Shown here: piece by piece, positions 46,073 through 55,900 of the stretch
Layout: every line of letters begins with the position of its first letter
Numbering within the stretch: the first letter of the stretch is position 1
Source of the DNA: Hymenobacter metallicola
GTDB lineage: Bacteria; Bacteroidota; Bacteroidia; Cytophagales; Hymenobacteraceae
Assembly (NCBI RefSeq): GCF_004745645.1
Contig: NZ_SRMB01000002.1
Span: 434,001-498,000, forward strand
DNA length: 64,000 nucleotides
Direction of reading: 5' to 3'
Position numbers and translations under genes: made by a program
Notes under the pieces: model-generated
What the model was told of the DNA's origin: nothing
Database searches by the model: none
Seen by the model: the letters and a program-made list of their open reading frames with translations, nothing else

Positions 46073-47512
46073 TTGAGACGCTTTACCTCTCTTACGGAAG
46101 TTCGCAACGAGCTGACGGCAGGCACTACCACCTGCCGTCAGCTCGTGGAGTATTATCTGGATAACATCCAGAAGAAAAGCCATTTGAATGCTTTTCTGGA
46201 AGTATGGCCCGACGAAGCCCGCGCCCAGGCCGATGCCGTGGATGCCAAACTAGCCGCCGGTACGGCCGGAAAGCTGGCTGGCATGGTCATCGGATTAAAG
46301 GACGTGCTGGCTTACAAAGACCACGCCCTGCAAAGCAGCAGCCACATCCTGGACGGCTTCAAGTCGCTTTTTACCGGGACGGCCGTGCAGCGCCTGCTCG
46401 ATGAGGACGCCATTCTTATTGGCCGCCAGAACTGCGACGAATTTGCCATGGGCGCCTCCAACGAGACGTCCTATTTTGGACCGGCCCGTAACGAGATTGA
46501 CCCCGAGCGAGTACCCGGTGGCTCCTCGGGAGGCTCGGCGGTGGCAGTACAGGCCGATTTGTGTTTGGCCTCTATAGGCTCCGATACCGGAGGCTCGGTG
46601 CGCCAGCCCGCGGCTTTTTGTGGTATTGTGGGTTTCAAGCCAACCTACTCGCGCATTTCGCGCTATGGCTTAGTGGCCTACGCCTCCTCGTTTGACCAGA
46701 TTGGTACATTGACCCGCTCGGTGGAAGATGCGGCTCTGCTGCTGGAAGTGATGGCCGGCCCCGACGACTTCGACAGCACCGTGAGCCAGCAGCCCGTGCC
46801 GGCTTATAGCGAACGGCTCACGCCGGCCCCGCACTACCGCATTGGTTACATCCGCGACACGCTGGAGCGGCCGGGCTTGAACCCCGAAATCAAAGCGGCG
46901 GTGGAAGAAGCCCTCGACACCCTGCGCGGCCAGGGCCACGTGGTAGATGCCGTCGATTTTCCCTACCTGGACTACATCGTGCCCTCGTACTACATTCTAA
47001 CCACGGCCGAAGCCAGCTCCAACCTGAGCCGCTTCGACGGGGTGAAGTACGGCTACCGGGCCCCCGACGCCACCGATCTGGAGTCACTCTACAAGAAGAC
47101 CCGGGCTCAGGGCTTTGGCCCCGAGGTGCAGCGCCGTATTCTGCTCGGCACCTTCGTGCTGTCGGCTGACTACTACGATGCCTACTATACCAAGGCCCAG
47201 CGCGTGCGCCGCCTGATTAAGGATACGACCGACGAGCTCCTGCGGCAGTACGATTTTCTGGTCCTGCCTACCACGCCCACTACGGCCTTCCGCATCGGTG
47301 AAAATCAGAAGGATGCTTTGGCTATGTATCTGGCCGACATTTTCACCGTACAGGCTTCTTTGGCCGGCGTACCGGCTATTTCCGTACCGGCCGGCGTTGA
47401 CTCGGCCGGCCTACCGATTGGCTTGCAGGTACTCAGCGGTGCGTTCCGCGAAGAGCATCTGCTGGCCTTTGCCAACTCACTCACGGAATCCCTCACTCCA
47501 GCTATTCCCTGA
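46073..47512 (+). CDS. gatA: Glutamyl-tRNA(Gln) amidotransferase subunit A (TTG start)
   Basis: 479 residues. Amidase subunit of GatCAB, which converts Glu-tRNA-Gln to Gln-tRNA-Gln. The amidase-signature catalytic triad is complete: Lys76 (GLKDVLAYKDH), cis-Ser151 (GGSSGGSA) and nucleophile Ser175 (DTGGSVRQPA). An in-frame TGA at 46052-46054 and the lack of any ATG before the conserved N-terminus force a start at TTG 46073, 10 bases after the tatA stop. The stop overlaps the mltD start by one base (TGATG). gatB and gatC are not in the window. Confidence 0.95.
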   Translation: MRRFTSLTEVRNELTAGTTTCRQLVEYYLDNIQKKSHLNAFLEVWPDEARAQADAVDAKLAAGTAGKLAGMVIGLKDVLAYKDHALQSSSHILDGFKSLFTGTAVQRLLDEDAILIGRQNCDEFAMGASNETSYFGPARNEIDPERVPGGSSGGSAVAVQADLCLASIGSDTGGSVRQPAAFCGIVGFKPTYSRISRYGLVAYASSFDQIGTLTRSVEDAALLLEVMAGPDDFDSTVSQQPVPAYSERLTPAPHYRIGYIRDTLERPGLNPEIKAAVEEALDTLRGQGHVVDAVDFPYLDYIVPSYYILTTAEASSNLSRFDGVKYGYRAPDATDLESLYKKTRAQGFGPEVQRRILLGTFVLSADYYDAYYTKAQRVRRLIKDTTDELLRQYDFLVLPTTPTTAFRIGENQKDALAMYLADIFTVQASLAGVPAISVPAGVDSAGLPIGLQVLSGAFREEHLLAFANSLTESLTPAIP

Positions 47513-49485
47513 TGAAAAAGTCGTTGCTGCGCGTTGCCGCCCCCTTTCTGCTCCTGGCTGTTGCTGCCCATTCTGGGGCGGCGCAAATACAACCCGAACT
47601 GAATCAGGCCGGCACGCGCACCGACGATAGTACCCGCGTGCAGCTTATCCAGCCGCTCGACTCCCTGGGAACGGCCATCGACTCGGCTCGCCTGGTGTGG
47701 CTGCAAACGCCACCCGAGTTGCGCGACTTGGTCGGGGACCGGGTCAGCTGCCTCGATACCGACATGCCGCATGTGTTCAACGGCACGGTGATGAGCTTTG
47801 TGAATTACTTCACCTTGCGCAACCGCAGCTATACCCAGCGTATTCTGGAGCGGCAGAACCTGTACTTCCCGCTGTTTGAGAAGTACTTGGCCAAATACCA
47901 CCTGCCCCAGGACCTGAAGTATCTGGCCGTGGTAGAATCGGCTTTGCTGCCCACTGCCCGCTCCCGGGTGGGGGCCGTGGGATTGTGGCAGTTTATGGGC
48001 CCGACGGGGCGCGACATGCGCCTGCTACAGAACGAGTATATCGACGAGCGGATGAATCCGGAGAAGTCGACGGAGGCAGCCTGCAAGTACCTGCGCGACC
48101 TGTACCGCATGTTTGGCGACTGGGAACTGGTAATGGCGGCCTACAACTGGGGCGGTGGCAACGTGCAGCGGGCCATTAAACGCACCGGCAAGCGTACTTT
48201 CTGGGAGTTGTATCCGCATCTGCCCAAGGAAACGCGCAACTACGTGCCCACCTTTACAGCAGCCATGTATACGCTGCAGTACGCCAAGGAACACGGCTTA
48301 CACAACGACTCGCTGCGCTACCAGTATCCCGAGGCCACGGACACCCTGCTGATTTCGGGCCGCAGCCTCGATTTACGTAAGCTTTCCGCGCAGTTTGGCC
48401 TCGACTCAGCCGCCTTGGCTCGTTACAACCCGGAGATTCGGAAAACCTACCTGCCCGAAACCGTCCGCGACTATAAGCTAACCATTCCGGCCTGCGTCCG
48501 GACGGAAATGGCTCTACTGGACCGCAACACGGTACTGGACTTCTGCAAAGTAGTACTGCCCCCTCCCCGCCCAATCACGCCCCTGGTACCGGGCCTGCCC
48601 CCTGCTGACTCAGCCGCCACGGCGGTAGCGGCCGCTGAAAAAGCGGCGGCCGACAAACCCAAGTACCGCCGGGTACGGCACTCCGTGCGCCGTGGGGAAA
48701 GTGTAGCCGATGTTGCTGCCCGCTACGATGTGAGCCAAGCCCAGATTTTGCGCTGGAATAAGCTTCGCCGTGGCAAAGCGCTTATTCCTAAGCAACAGCT
48801 TGTGGTGTTTGTACCCGTGGAAACAACCGATACGGCAGCTCCAGTGGTAGCTGTTCGCAAGGCTACGGTGCCGACTAAGTTGCCGCTGCCCGGTGAGAAG
48901 GCAGCGAAAGAAGCGGCGGAAAAGGAAGTTGCTAGTGCCAAGCCGGCCAAGAGTACTCCCGCCGTTGAGGTCAGCAGTACGGCGGAGCCGGCTCCGGCCG
49001 AGGTAGAAAAGACCGTGGCAGCCGCGCCCAGCCGCGCCGCCCGCAACAGCCGGGAACGGGAGGCCCCAACGGAACCCAAAGTGGCCCACGAGGCTACCGA
49101 TGACAGCCTACCCGCCGAGTACACCGTGCGCAAGGGCGACAACCTGAGCCGGCTGGCCCGGGAGCGGGGCGTGACAGTAGCGCAACTGATGACCTGGAAC
49201 AGCCTCGAAACCGAAGCCGTACTGCCCGGGCAAAAGCTGCTGTTCCGAGCCCCTACCGAAGAGGAAGCGGCGGCGGCTAAGACTGTAGCCCGCCGCACCC
49301 CAGCGCCACCCGCCACCCGGACTGAACCGCTGCCGGCCCCCAAAGTACACCTAGTACAGCCCGGCGACACCCTCTACAACATTTCCCGCCGCTATCAGGG
49401 CATTACCGTTGAGCAGTTGCGTAAGCTCAACCACCTAAAGTCGGACGAGGTAAAACCAGGGCAAAAGCTGCTGGTGCAGGGATAA
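47512..49485 (+). CDS. mltD: Membrane-bound-type lytic murein transglycosylase D with three LysM domains
   Basis: 657 residues. Signal peptide (about 1-24); SLT lytic transglycosylase domain (about 115-290) with KYLAVVESALLPTARS carrying catalytic Glu142, GLWQFMGPTGRDMRL and AAYNWGGGNVQRAI. A linker leads to three LysM domains (about 383-432, 538-583, 608-657), e.g. YTVRKGDNLSRLARERGVTV and HLVQPGDTLYNISRRY. It cleaves the glycan strand of peptidoglycan to 1,6-anhydro products. The start is coupled to gatA. Alongside the EnvC-like gene upstream it forms a cell-wall cluster. Confidence 0.93.
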   Translation: MKKSLLRVAAPFLLLAVAAHSGAAQIQPELNQAGTRTDDSTRVQLIQPLDSLGTAIDSARLVWLQTPPELRDLVGDRVSCLDTDMPHVFNGTVMSFVNYFTLRNRSYTQRILERQNLYFPLFEKYLAKYHLPQDLKYLAVVESALLPTARSRVGAVGLWQFMGPTGRDMRLLQNEYIDERMNPEKSTEAACKYLRDLYRMFGDWELVMAAYNWGGGNVQRAIKRTGKRTFWELYPHLPKETRNYVPTFTAAMYTLQYAKEHGLHNDSLRYQYPEATDTLLISGRSLDLRKLSAQFGLDSAALARYNPEIRKTYLPETVRDYKLTIPACVRTEMALLDRNTVLDFCKVVLPPPRPITPLVPGLPPADSAATAVAAAEKAAADKPKYRRVRHSVRRGESVADVAARYDVSQAQILRWNKLRRGKALIPKQQLVVFVPVETTDTAAPVVAVRKATVPTKLPLPGEKAAKEAAEKEVASAKPAKSTPAVEVSSTAEPAPAEVEKTVAAAPSRAARNSREREAPTEPKVAHEATDDSLPAEYTVRKGDNLSRLARERGVTVAQLMTWNSLETEAVLPGQKLLFRAPTEEEAAAAKTVARRTPAPPATRTEPLPAPKVHLVQPGDTLYNISRRYQGITVEQLRKLNHLKSDEVKPGQKLLVQG

Positions 49486-49782
49486 TATTTCGTTTGCCCC
49501 GTTTCATCAAGCAGTCCGCTTTTGTCCTGCTGAAGCTGGGGCCACAATGAGTTGGTTGCCTCAAGCTCCTAGCTAGGTGCCGCTGAGGTACTAAGAACGT
49601 CCTGTCGGCCATGCTGCGCGTGTAGCAGAGGTAGGCAGGACGGTTTGATTTCTGCCAAGCTCGTGGAGTAGCTCCTGGGTTGTGGTAGAGCAGTAGCGGG
49701 CTACTGGGCTTTGATTCCGGCTGATTTCGCCCCAACTTGCTTACTTGCTTTGTAGCAACCCCTCATTTATTGCTCCGCCCGT
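49486..49782. other. Spacer between mltD and maeB
   Basis: 297 bases. An imperfect inverted repeat (CGTCCTG near 49597, CAGGACG near 49635) might end the mltD transcript. No -33/-7 pair for maeB was found. Confidence 0.35.
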
Positions 49783-52053
49783 ATGCTCAAAATAAACAAA
49801 CAGGACGCCCTCAACTACCACGAACAAAGCCCCGCCGGTAAGATTGAGGTAGTCCCCACTAAGCCCGTCAGCACCCAACTCGATTTGGCCCTGGCCTACT
49901 CGCCCGGCGTGGCTGAGCCCTGCAAAGCCATTGCCGCCAATAAAGACGACGTATATAAATATACGGCCAAAGGCAACTTGGTCGGGGTGATTTCCAACGG
50001 CACGGCCGTGCTGGGCCTGGGCAATATCGGCCCCGATGCCTCCAAGCCCGTTATGGAAGGCAAGGGCGTACTGTTCAAGAAATTCGCCGGCCTCGACTGC
50101 TTCGACATTGAAATCGACTCGACCGACCCCGAAGAGTTTGTGCGCATCGTTAAGTCGTTGGAACCCACGTTTGGCGGCATCAACCTGGAAGACATCAAGG
50201 CTCCGGAATGCTTCGTGATTGAAAAGGCCTTACGGGAGCAGATGTCGATTCCGCTGATGCACGACGACCAGCACGGCACGGCCATTATTTCGTCGGCAGC
50301 CCTGCTCAACGCCCTGGAAGTAGTAGGCAAGGACATCAGGGAGATTAAACTCGTCGTGAGCGGCGCGGGCGCAGCGGCTATCAGCTGCCTGCGCCTCTAC
50401 CGGGAGCTGGGCCTGAATGTGGCAAACGTGACGGTGTTCGACAAGGACGGCGTTATCAACCAGCACCGCACCGACCTGGCCGAGCTGCAGATGCAGTTTG
50501 CTACCAGCAGCTCGGTTACTACCCTGGCCGAAGCCATGGAAGGCGCGGATGTATTCCTGGGTTTATCGGCGGCCAATGTGCTGCCCGCCGATCTGCTGTT
50601 GAAGATGGCCGACAACCCCATTGTGTTTGCCCTGGCCAACCCCGACCCGGAAATCGTGTACGAGCTGGCTCTGGCCACCCGGCCCGACATCATCATGGCT
50701 ACTGGCCGCAGTGACCATCCCAATCAGGTAAACAACGTGCTGGGCTTCCCCTACATCTTCCGGGGGGCTATGGACGTGCGGGCCACCGAAATCAACGAAG
50801 CCATGAAGCTGGCCGCCGTGCAGGCCCTGGCCGAGCTAGCTAAAGAGCCCGTGCCCGACATGGTAAACAAGGCCTACGGCGACAATACTCTCACCTTCGG
50901 CCGCACCTACCTTATTCCCAAGCCCCTCGACCCCCGCCTGATAACCACCGTGAGCGTGGCCGTGGCCAAAGCCGCCATGGCCAGCGGAGTAGCCCGCCGC
51001 GAAATCACCGACTGGCTGGCCTACGAGGACGAGCTGCGCAGCCGCCTGGGTGTAAACCAGAAGCTGATGAACCGCATTACCAGCGCGGCCAAGGCCAACC
51101 CCAAGCGCGTGGTCTTTGCCGAAGGCGACAACTACAAGATTCTCAAGGCCGCCCAGATTGTTTACGACGAAGGTATTGCCGTACCGATTCTGCTGGGCAA
51201 CCGCAAGAAAATTGAGGCCATTGCCAGCGCCAACAGCCTCGACCTGGACGGCTGCCAGATTATCGACATACTGGAGGAAGACGCCAAGCGCGACGAGTAC
51301 GCCGAGCTGATTTTCCGCAAGCGCCAGCGCCGCGGCATCACCCTTTACGAAGGCCGCCGCCTGCTGCGCGAGCGAAACTACTACGGCTCGATGATGCTCG
51401 AAACCGGCGAGGCCGACGCCTTCATCACCGGTCTGAGCAAAGACTACGGCAAGAGCATCCTGCCTTCCCTGCAGGTTATCGGGGTGGAAGACGGGGTGAA
51501 ACGCGTGGCGGGTATGTACATCATCCAGCACCGCAAGGGCCCGTTCTTCTTCGCCGATACTACCGTGAACATCGACCCCACGGCCGAGGAAATGGTGGAC
51601 ATCATCGGCCTCTCGGCCCGCACCGTGCGCTTCTTCGACACCGAGCCCCGCGTGGCCGTGCTAAGCTATTCCAACTTCGGCTCCAACCCCGGCCCCCTGC
51701 CCGACAAGGCCCGGCAGGCGACTGAGCTAGCCAAAAAGCGCTACCCCGACCTGCTGCTCGACGGCGAAATGCAGGCCAACACGGCCCTGAACCCCGACCT
51801 GCTGCGCGAGCAGTACCCCTTTAGTGAGCTAGCCGAGAAAGGTGCCAACACGCTCATTTTCCCCAACGTGGTATCGGGCAACATTGCCTACAAGGTGCTG
51901 CAGGAAATCGGCGGGGCCGAGGTTATCGGGCCCGTGCTGATGGGCATGCGCAAGCCGGTACACATTCTGCAGCTCGGGGCCTCAGTCCGCGAAATCGTGA
52001 ACATGACCGCCATTGCCGTCGTCGACGCGCAGACGTACAGCAAGCCCCTGTAG
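49783..52053 (+). CDS. maeB: NADP-dependent malic enzyme (malic enzyme-phosphotransacetylase-like fusion)
   Basis: 756 residues. The N-terminal half (about 1-425) is the malic enzyme: [32 protein letters not shown] with the NAD(P) fold, [15 protein letters not shown], and HDDQHGTAI with metal ligands; [13 protein letters not shown] is the second Rossmann loop. The C-terminal half (about 430-750) is phosphotransacetylase-like ([20 protein letters not shown]), a regulatory domain in this family with no expected acetyl-transfer activity. It decarboxylates malate to pyruvate, giving NADPH. Ended by a strong terminator. Confidence 0.95.
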   Translation: MLKINKQDALNYHEQSPAGKIEVVPTKPVSTQLDLALAYSPGVAEPCKAIAANKDDVYKYTAKGNLVGVISNGTAVLGLGNIGPDASKPVMEGKGVLFKKFAGLDCFDIEIDSTDPEEFVRIVKSLEPTFGGINLEDIKAPECFVIEKALREQMSIPLMHDDQHGTAIISSAALLNALEVVGKDIREIKLVVSGAGAAAISCLRLYRELGLNVANVTVFDKDGVINQHRTDLAELQMQFATSSSVTTLAEAMEGADVFLGLSAANVLPADLLLKMADNPIVFALANPDPEIVYELALATRPDIIMATGRSDHPNQVNNVLGFPYIFRGAMDVRATEINEAMKLAAVQALAELAKEPVPDMVNKAYGDNTLTFGRTYLIPKPLDPRLITTVSVAVAKAAMASGVARREITDWLAYEDELRSRLGVNQKLMNRITSAAKANPKRVVFAEGDNYKILKAAQIVYDEGIAVPILLGNRKKIEAIASANSLDLDGCQIIDILEEDAKRDEYAELIFRKRQRRGITLYEGRRLLRERNYYGSMMLETGEADAFITGLSKDYGKSILPSLQVIGVEDGVKRVAGMYIIQHRKGPFFFADTTVNIDPTAEEMVDIIGLSARTVRFFDTEPRVAVLSYSNFGSNPGPLPDKARQATELAKKRYPDLLLDGEMQANTALNPDLLREQYPFSELAEKGANTLIFPNVVSGNIAYKVLQEIGGAEVIGPVLMGMRKPVHILQLGASVREIVNMTAIAVVDAQTYSKPL

Positions 52054-52084
52054 CAGCAGGATTATAAAATCGTTAAGCATTCCG

Positions 52085-52134
52085 AAAACGGGATGTTTCC
52101 GGTCCGGTAAAACGGCGGAAACATCCCGTTTTTT
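52085..52134 (+). terminator. Terminator of maeB
   Basis: A 16-base stem (52085-52100 with 52117-52132) with a 16-base loop and T-rich end, 31 bases after the maeB stop. Confidence 0.88.
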
Positions 52135-52284
52135 AGTGGAAAAACCCAGTAATTTCGGGATAGAAAACCCCGCGGCGGGTGTTGCCTTTTCCGCAGCCCT
52201 TCGGTTGAGCTTGCATGGTAGTATTGCTATCCTACCATAGCTTAATTGCTGCCGCGTTCAGTTTCTTATTCTTAGCTTGCCTGC

Positions 52285-52890
52285 ATGATTGCATACATCG
52301 ACGGAAAACTAGCTTACAAAGACCCCACCATGGCCGTTATGGACGTGAACGGGGTGGGCTACGAGATTAAAATTTCCCTGGCTACGTACTCCAAACTCCC
52401 GGGTGAGGGCGAGAAAGCCAAGATTTACACCTACCAGCACATTAAGGAAGATGCCCAGGCCCTGTACGGCTTCCTCGACCCGAATGAGAAAGCCTTGTTC
52501 ATGCACCTGATTTCGGTGTCGGGTATCGGTCCGGGTACGGGTATTATGATGGTGTCGTCGATGTCGGTGGGCGAAATCCGCCACGCCATTGTCAACGAGG
52601 ATGTCCGCTCGATTCAGAGCATCAAGGGCGTAGGACCTAAAACGGCGCAGCGCGTGATTCTGGAGCTGCGCGACAAGCTGCGCAAAGACGAGTTGCTCAG
52701 CAAAGCGGGCGTCGATACCGTGCCCCTGGCACGGGCGCACAATACGAACCGAGCCGAAGCGTTAGCGGCATTAGTGACTTTGGGCTTTGCCCGCGCAGCT
52801 GCCGAGAAGAACCTGGACCAGATCCAGCAGAAGCACGGCAACGAGCTGAGCGTGGAGGAACTAATTAAATTTGCGCTGAAGTCTCATTAG
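52285..52890 (+). CDS. ruvA: Holliday junction branch migration protein RuvA
   Basis: 201 residues, the standard length. RuvA binds the Holliday junction and recruits the RuvB helicase. Domain I is the OB-fold (MIAYIDGKLAYKDPTMAVMD, NGVGYEI), domain II contains two helix-hairpin-helix motifs (ISVSGIGPGTGIMM and IKGVGPKTAQRVILEL), and domain III is the C-terminal helix bundle after an Ala-rich linker (RAEALAALVTLGFARAAAEK). sprA begins 24 bases later and must be read from the same transcript. Confidence 0.96.
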   Translation: MIAYIDGKLAYKDPTMAVMDVNGVGYEIKISLATYSKLPGEGEKAKIYTYQHIKEDAQALYGFLDPNEKALFMHLISVSGIGPGTGIMMVSSMSVGEIRHAIVNEDVRSIQSIKGVGPKTAQRVILELRDKLRKDELLSKAGVDTVPLARAHNTNRAEALAALVTLGFARAAAEKNLDQIQQKHGNELSVEELIKFALKSH

Positions 52891-52914
52891 AATTTTACCT
52901 GGCCCCGCGTCTGC

Positions 52915-55900
52915 TTGTTACACTTGAACTCCGGTAAGAAGTCCCTCACCGTTACGGTAGTTGTTGTCGCGTCTTTGCTGGCCTGGTGGTCACAGGCGGC
53001 ACCTACCGGAGCCGGTCCGTTTGCCTTGCGTCAGCTGTGGGCCTGGCTGCCTAAGTCCGGCCGGCTGGCCCGCCTGACCCTTGCTCCCGATACCCCCCGG
53101 ACCGTGCTGCCCGACACGAGCCGCTACCGGCCTAGCCGGCGCCCCAAGGTTGATCCGGAGGATCGGCCCGGCTCGCCGTTTGGGCCCCAGCGGCGGCAGT
53201 CGCCCCTGATTCTGGACATTCCCTCGAACGTGAACCTGCAGGTTACGCCCGACGACAGTTTAGAATACTACGATGTACGGGAAAAGGTTGGGACTGACAT
53301 TGATTTTCGCGACCCTAGCCGCCTGAGTTTCCGGGACTATTCCGAGTGGCAGCAGCGCGAAGCCATTCGCAGCTATTTCCGCACCCGCTCGGCCGGCGGG
53401 GTAGCCGGCGACGAAAACACGCCCGAAAACCGCCGCCTGATTCCCAAAATTTACCTGGGCCCCATGGCCGACCGCCTCTTTGGGGGCAGCTACGTCGATA
53501 TTCGGCCCAACGGTGCCGTGACCCTGCGTATGGGGGCGCGCTTCAACCGCAACCTCAACCCGACGTTGACCTTGCGGCAGCAGCGCATCGGCGACTTTCA
53601 GTACGAGCAGAACATGAACCTCAACCTCACCGGCCAGATCGGGGAGAAACTGCGGCTCACCTTCAACTACGACACCAAGGCCGCCTTTGATTTCGAGAAC
53701 AACATGAAGCTCGACTACACGGGCTACGAAACCGAAATCATTCGCAAAGTAGAGCTGGGCAACGTGAGCCTACCGTTGAACAACTCCCTGATTCAGGGCG
53801 GGCAGAACCTGTTTGGGGTGAAAACCCAGCTGCAGTTCGGCAAGCTGGCCGTAACGGCCGTAGCCAGCACCCTGCGTGGTACCGCCGACGCGGTGAGTGT
53901 GCAGAACGGTGCTCAGAGTCGCAACTTCGAAATCAAGTCGAGCCAGTACGAGCGGGACCGGCACTTCTTCCTCTCGCAGTTTTTCCGCGACCGGTACGAC
54001 GCTACCCTGCGCAACCTGCCCACGATTCAATCGGGGGTAGAAATCAACTACATCGAGGTCTACGTTACCAACGACAACCGCCAGAGCGACAACCTGCGCA
54101 ACGTGGTGTCCCTGATGGACGTGGCTGAGCCCGTGCGCGTGTACCGCCCCCAGTTTCAGCGCAGCATCAGCCGGCAACCGGCCGATAACGAGGCCAACCC
54201 CGAGTACCGCGACGTAGTCACCAATGGCGGCGACAATGCCCGCGACAATGAGAAGGTGGATGACTACCTGCAGAATACGAAGGGCCTGGTAAAAACCATC
54301 GACTACGAACGGGTGCGGGCCCGGCTGCTGAACGCGCGGGAATACACCTTCAATGCTCAGCTAGGCTACCTTTCCCTCAACACGCCTCTGCTGCCGGAGC
54401 AGGTGCTGGCCGTGGCGTATCAGTATACCTACAACGGCAAGACGTATACGGTTGGGGAGATTTCGACTAACAACACCCAGGTCCGCCAGGATCAGGTACT
54501 CTACCTGAAGATGCTGAAGGCGACGAACCCCGGCGTGGGCCTGGCCGAGCCTAACCTGAACCCGCTCAACCCTAACCTGGCTTCGCGCAATCTGCCGACC
54601 TGGGACTTGATGATGAAAAACATCTATTCCCTGAACGCCAGCCAGCTCAACCGGGACAACTTCCAGCTGCAGATCGTTTACAAAGACGACCAGACTGGCG
54701 TCGACCTTATCTCGCTGAAGGAAGGCCAGAAGCTGGCCAACCGGCCCCTGGTGGAGGTACTGAATCTGGACAACGTAAACCCCAACAACGACCAGAACCC
54801 GGACGGCAACTTCGACTACTTCCCCGGCACGACCATCGACCCCGACTTGGGTAAAATCATCTTCCCGGTAGTTGAGCCCTTCGGCAGTTACCTGCGCGCC
54901 CAGTTCGACACGACTGGGGCCGCTGGCGGCAATGCGCAGGTGGAACGGGAGCTGGCGCGTAAGTACGTGTACCAGGAGCTCTACAACCAAACCCAGAGCG
55001 ACGCCCAGCAGCGCCAGGAAAAAGACAAGTTCTTCCTGCGGGGCCGCTTTCAGGCTACGGCTACCGACGAAATCAACCTACCCGGCCTTGGCATTGCCGA
55101 AGGCTCGGTGCGCGTCACCTCGGGTAGTACGCTGCTGGAAGAAGGCCGCGACTACCAGGTGTTCTACGACCAGGCTAAGGTTAAAATTCTCAACCCAAGC
55201 TACCTGAATTCGGCCAACGAGCTGAAGATATCCTTTGAGAAGAATGCCCTGGTGCAGGTGCAGCCCCGCAAGCTCCTCGGGGCCCGGTTCGACTACCGTC
55301 TGAACCAGGACATCAACTTCGGCGCGACCGTGCTCCACCTGCTCGAAAACCAGGCGCCCGGCATCAACCGCGTCAACATTGGCGACGAGCCGGGCAACAA
55401 CACCATCTACGGCTTCGACGTGAACATGCGGCGCGAGTCGCGGGCCCTGACCAAGTACCTGGACATGCTGCCGCTGATTTCGACCAAAGAACCCTCGTCG
55501 GTGGCCTTCAGCGGGGAAATTGCCCAGCTAGTGCCCGGCCGGTCCAAGCTCGGGCGGGGGGAAGATGGGGTGTCGTATATCGACGACTTTGAAAACGCCC
55601 GCACGCCTTATTCCCTGGGCGGCATCAGCGCCGCTACGGCCTGGCGCCTGTCGTCCACTCCCCTACCCCTGATTCCAAACCTGACGGGCCCCGGGATAGA
55701 TCCTCGGCGGTATTCGTACAACCGGGCCAAGCTGGCCTGGTACACCGTCGACCAGACCTATTACACCGGCGGACCGGGCAAACCGGGTAACATCAGCGAC
55801 AATGCCCTCAAGAACCACTACGTGCGGGGTATTGAGCGCACCGAAATCTTCCCGAACCGGGACGTGGGCGCAACCGGCAACGGCTTTGAGTATTCCCTGG

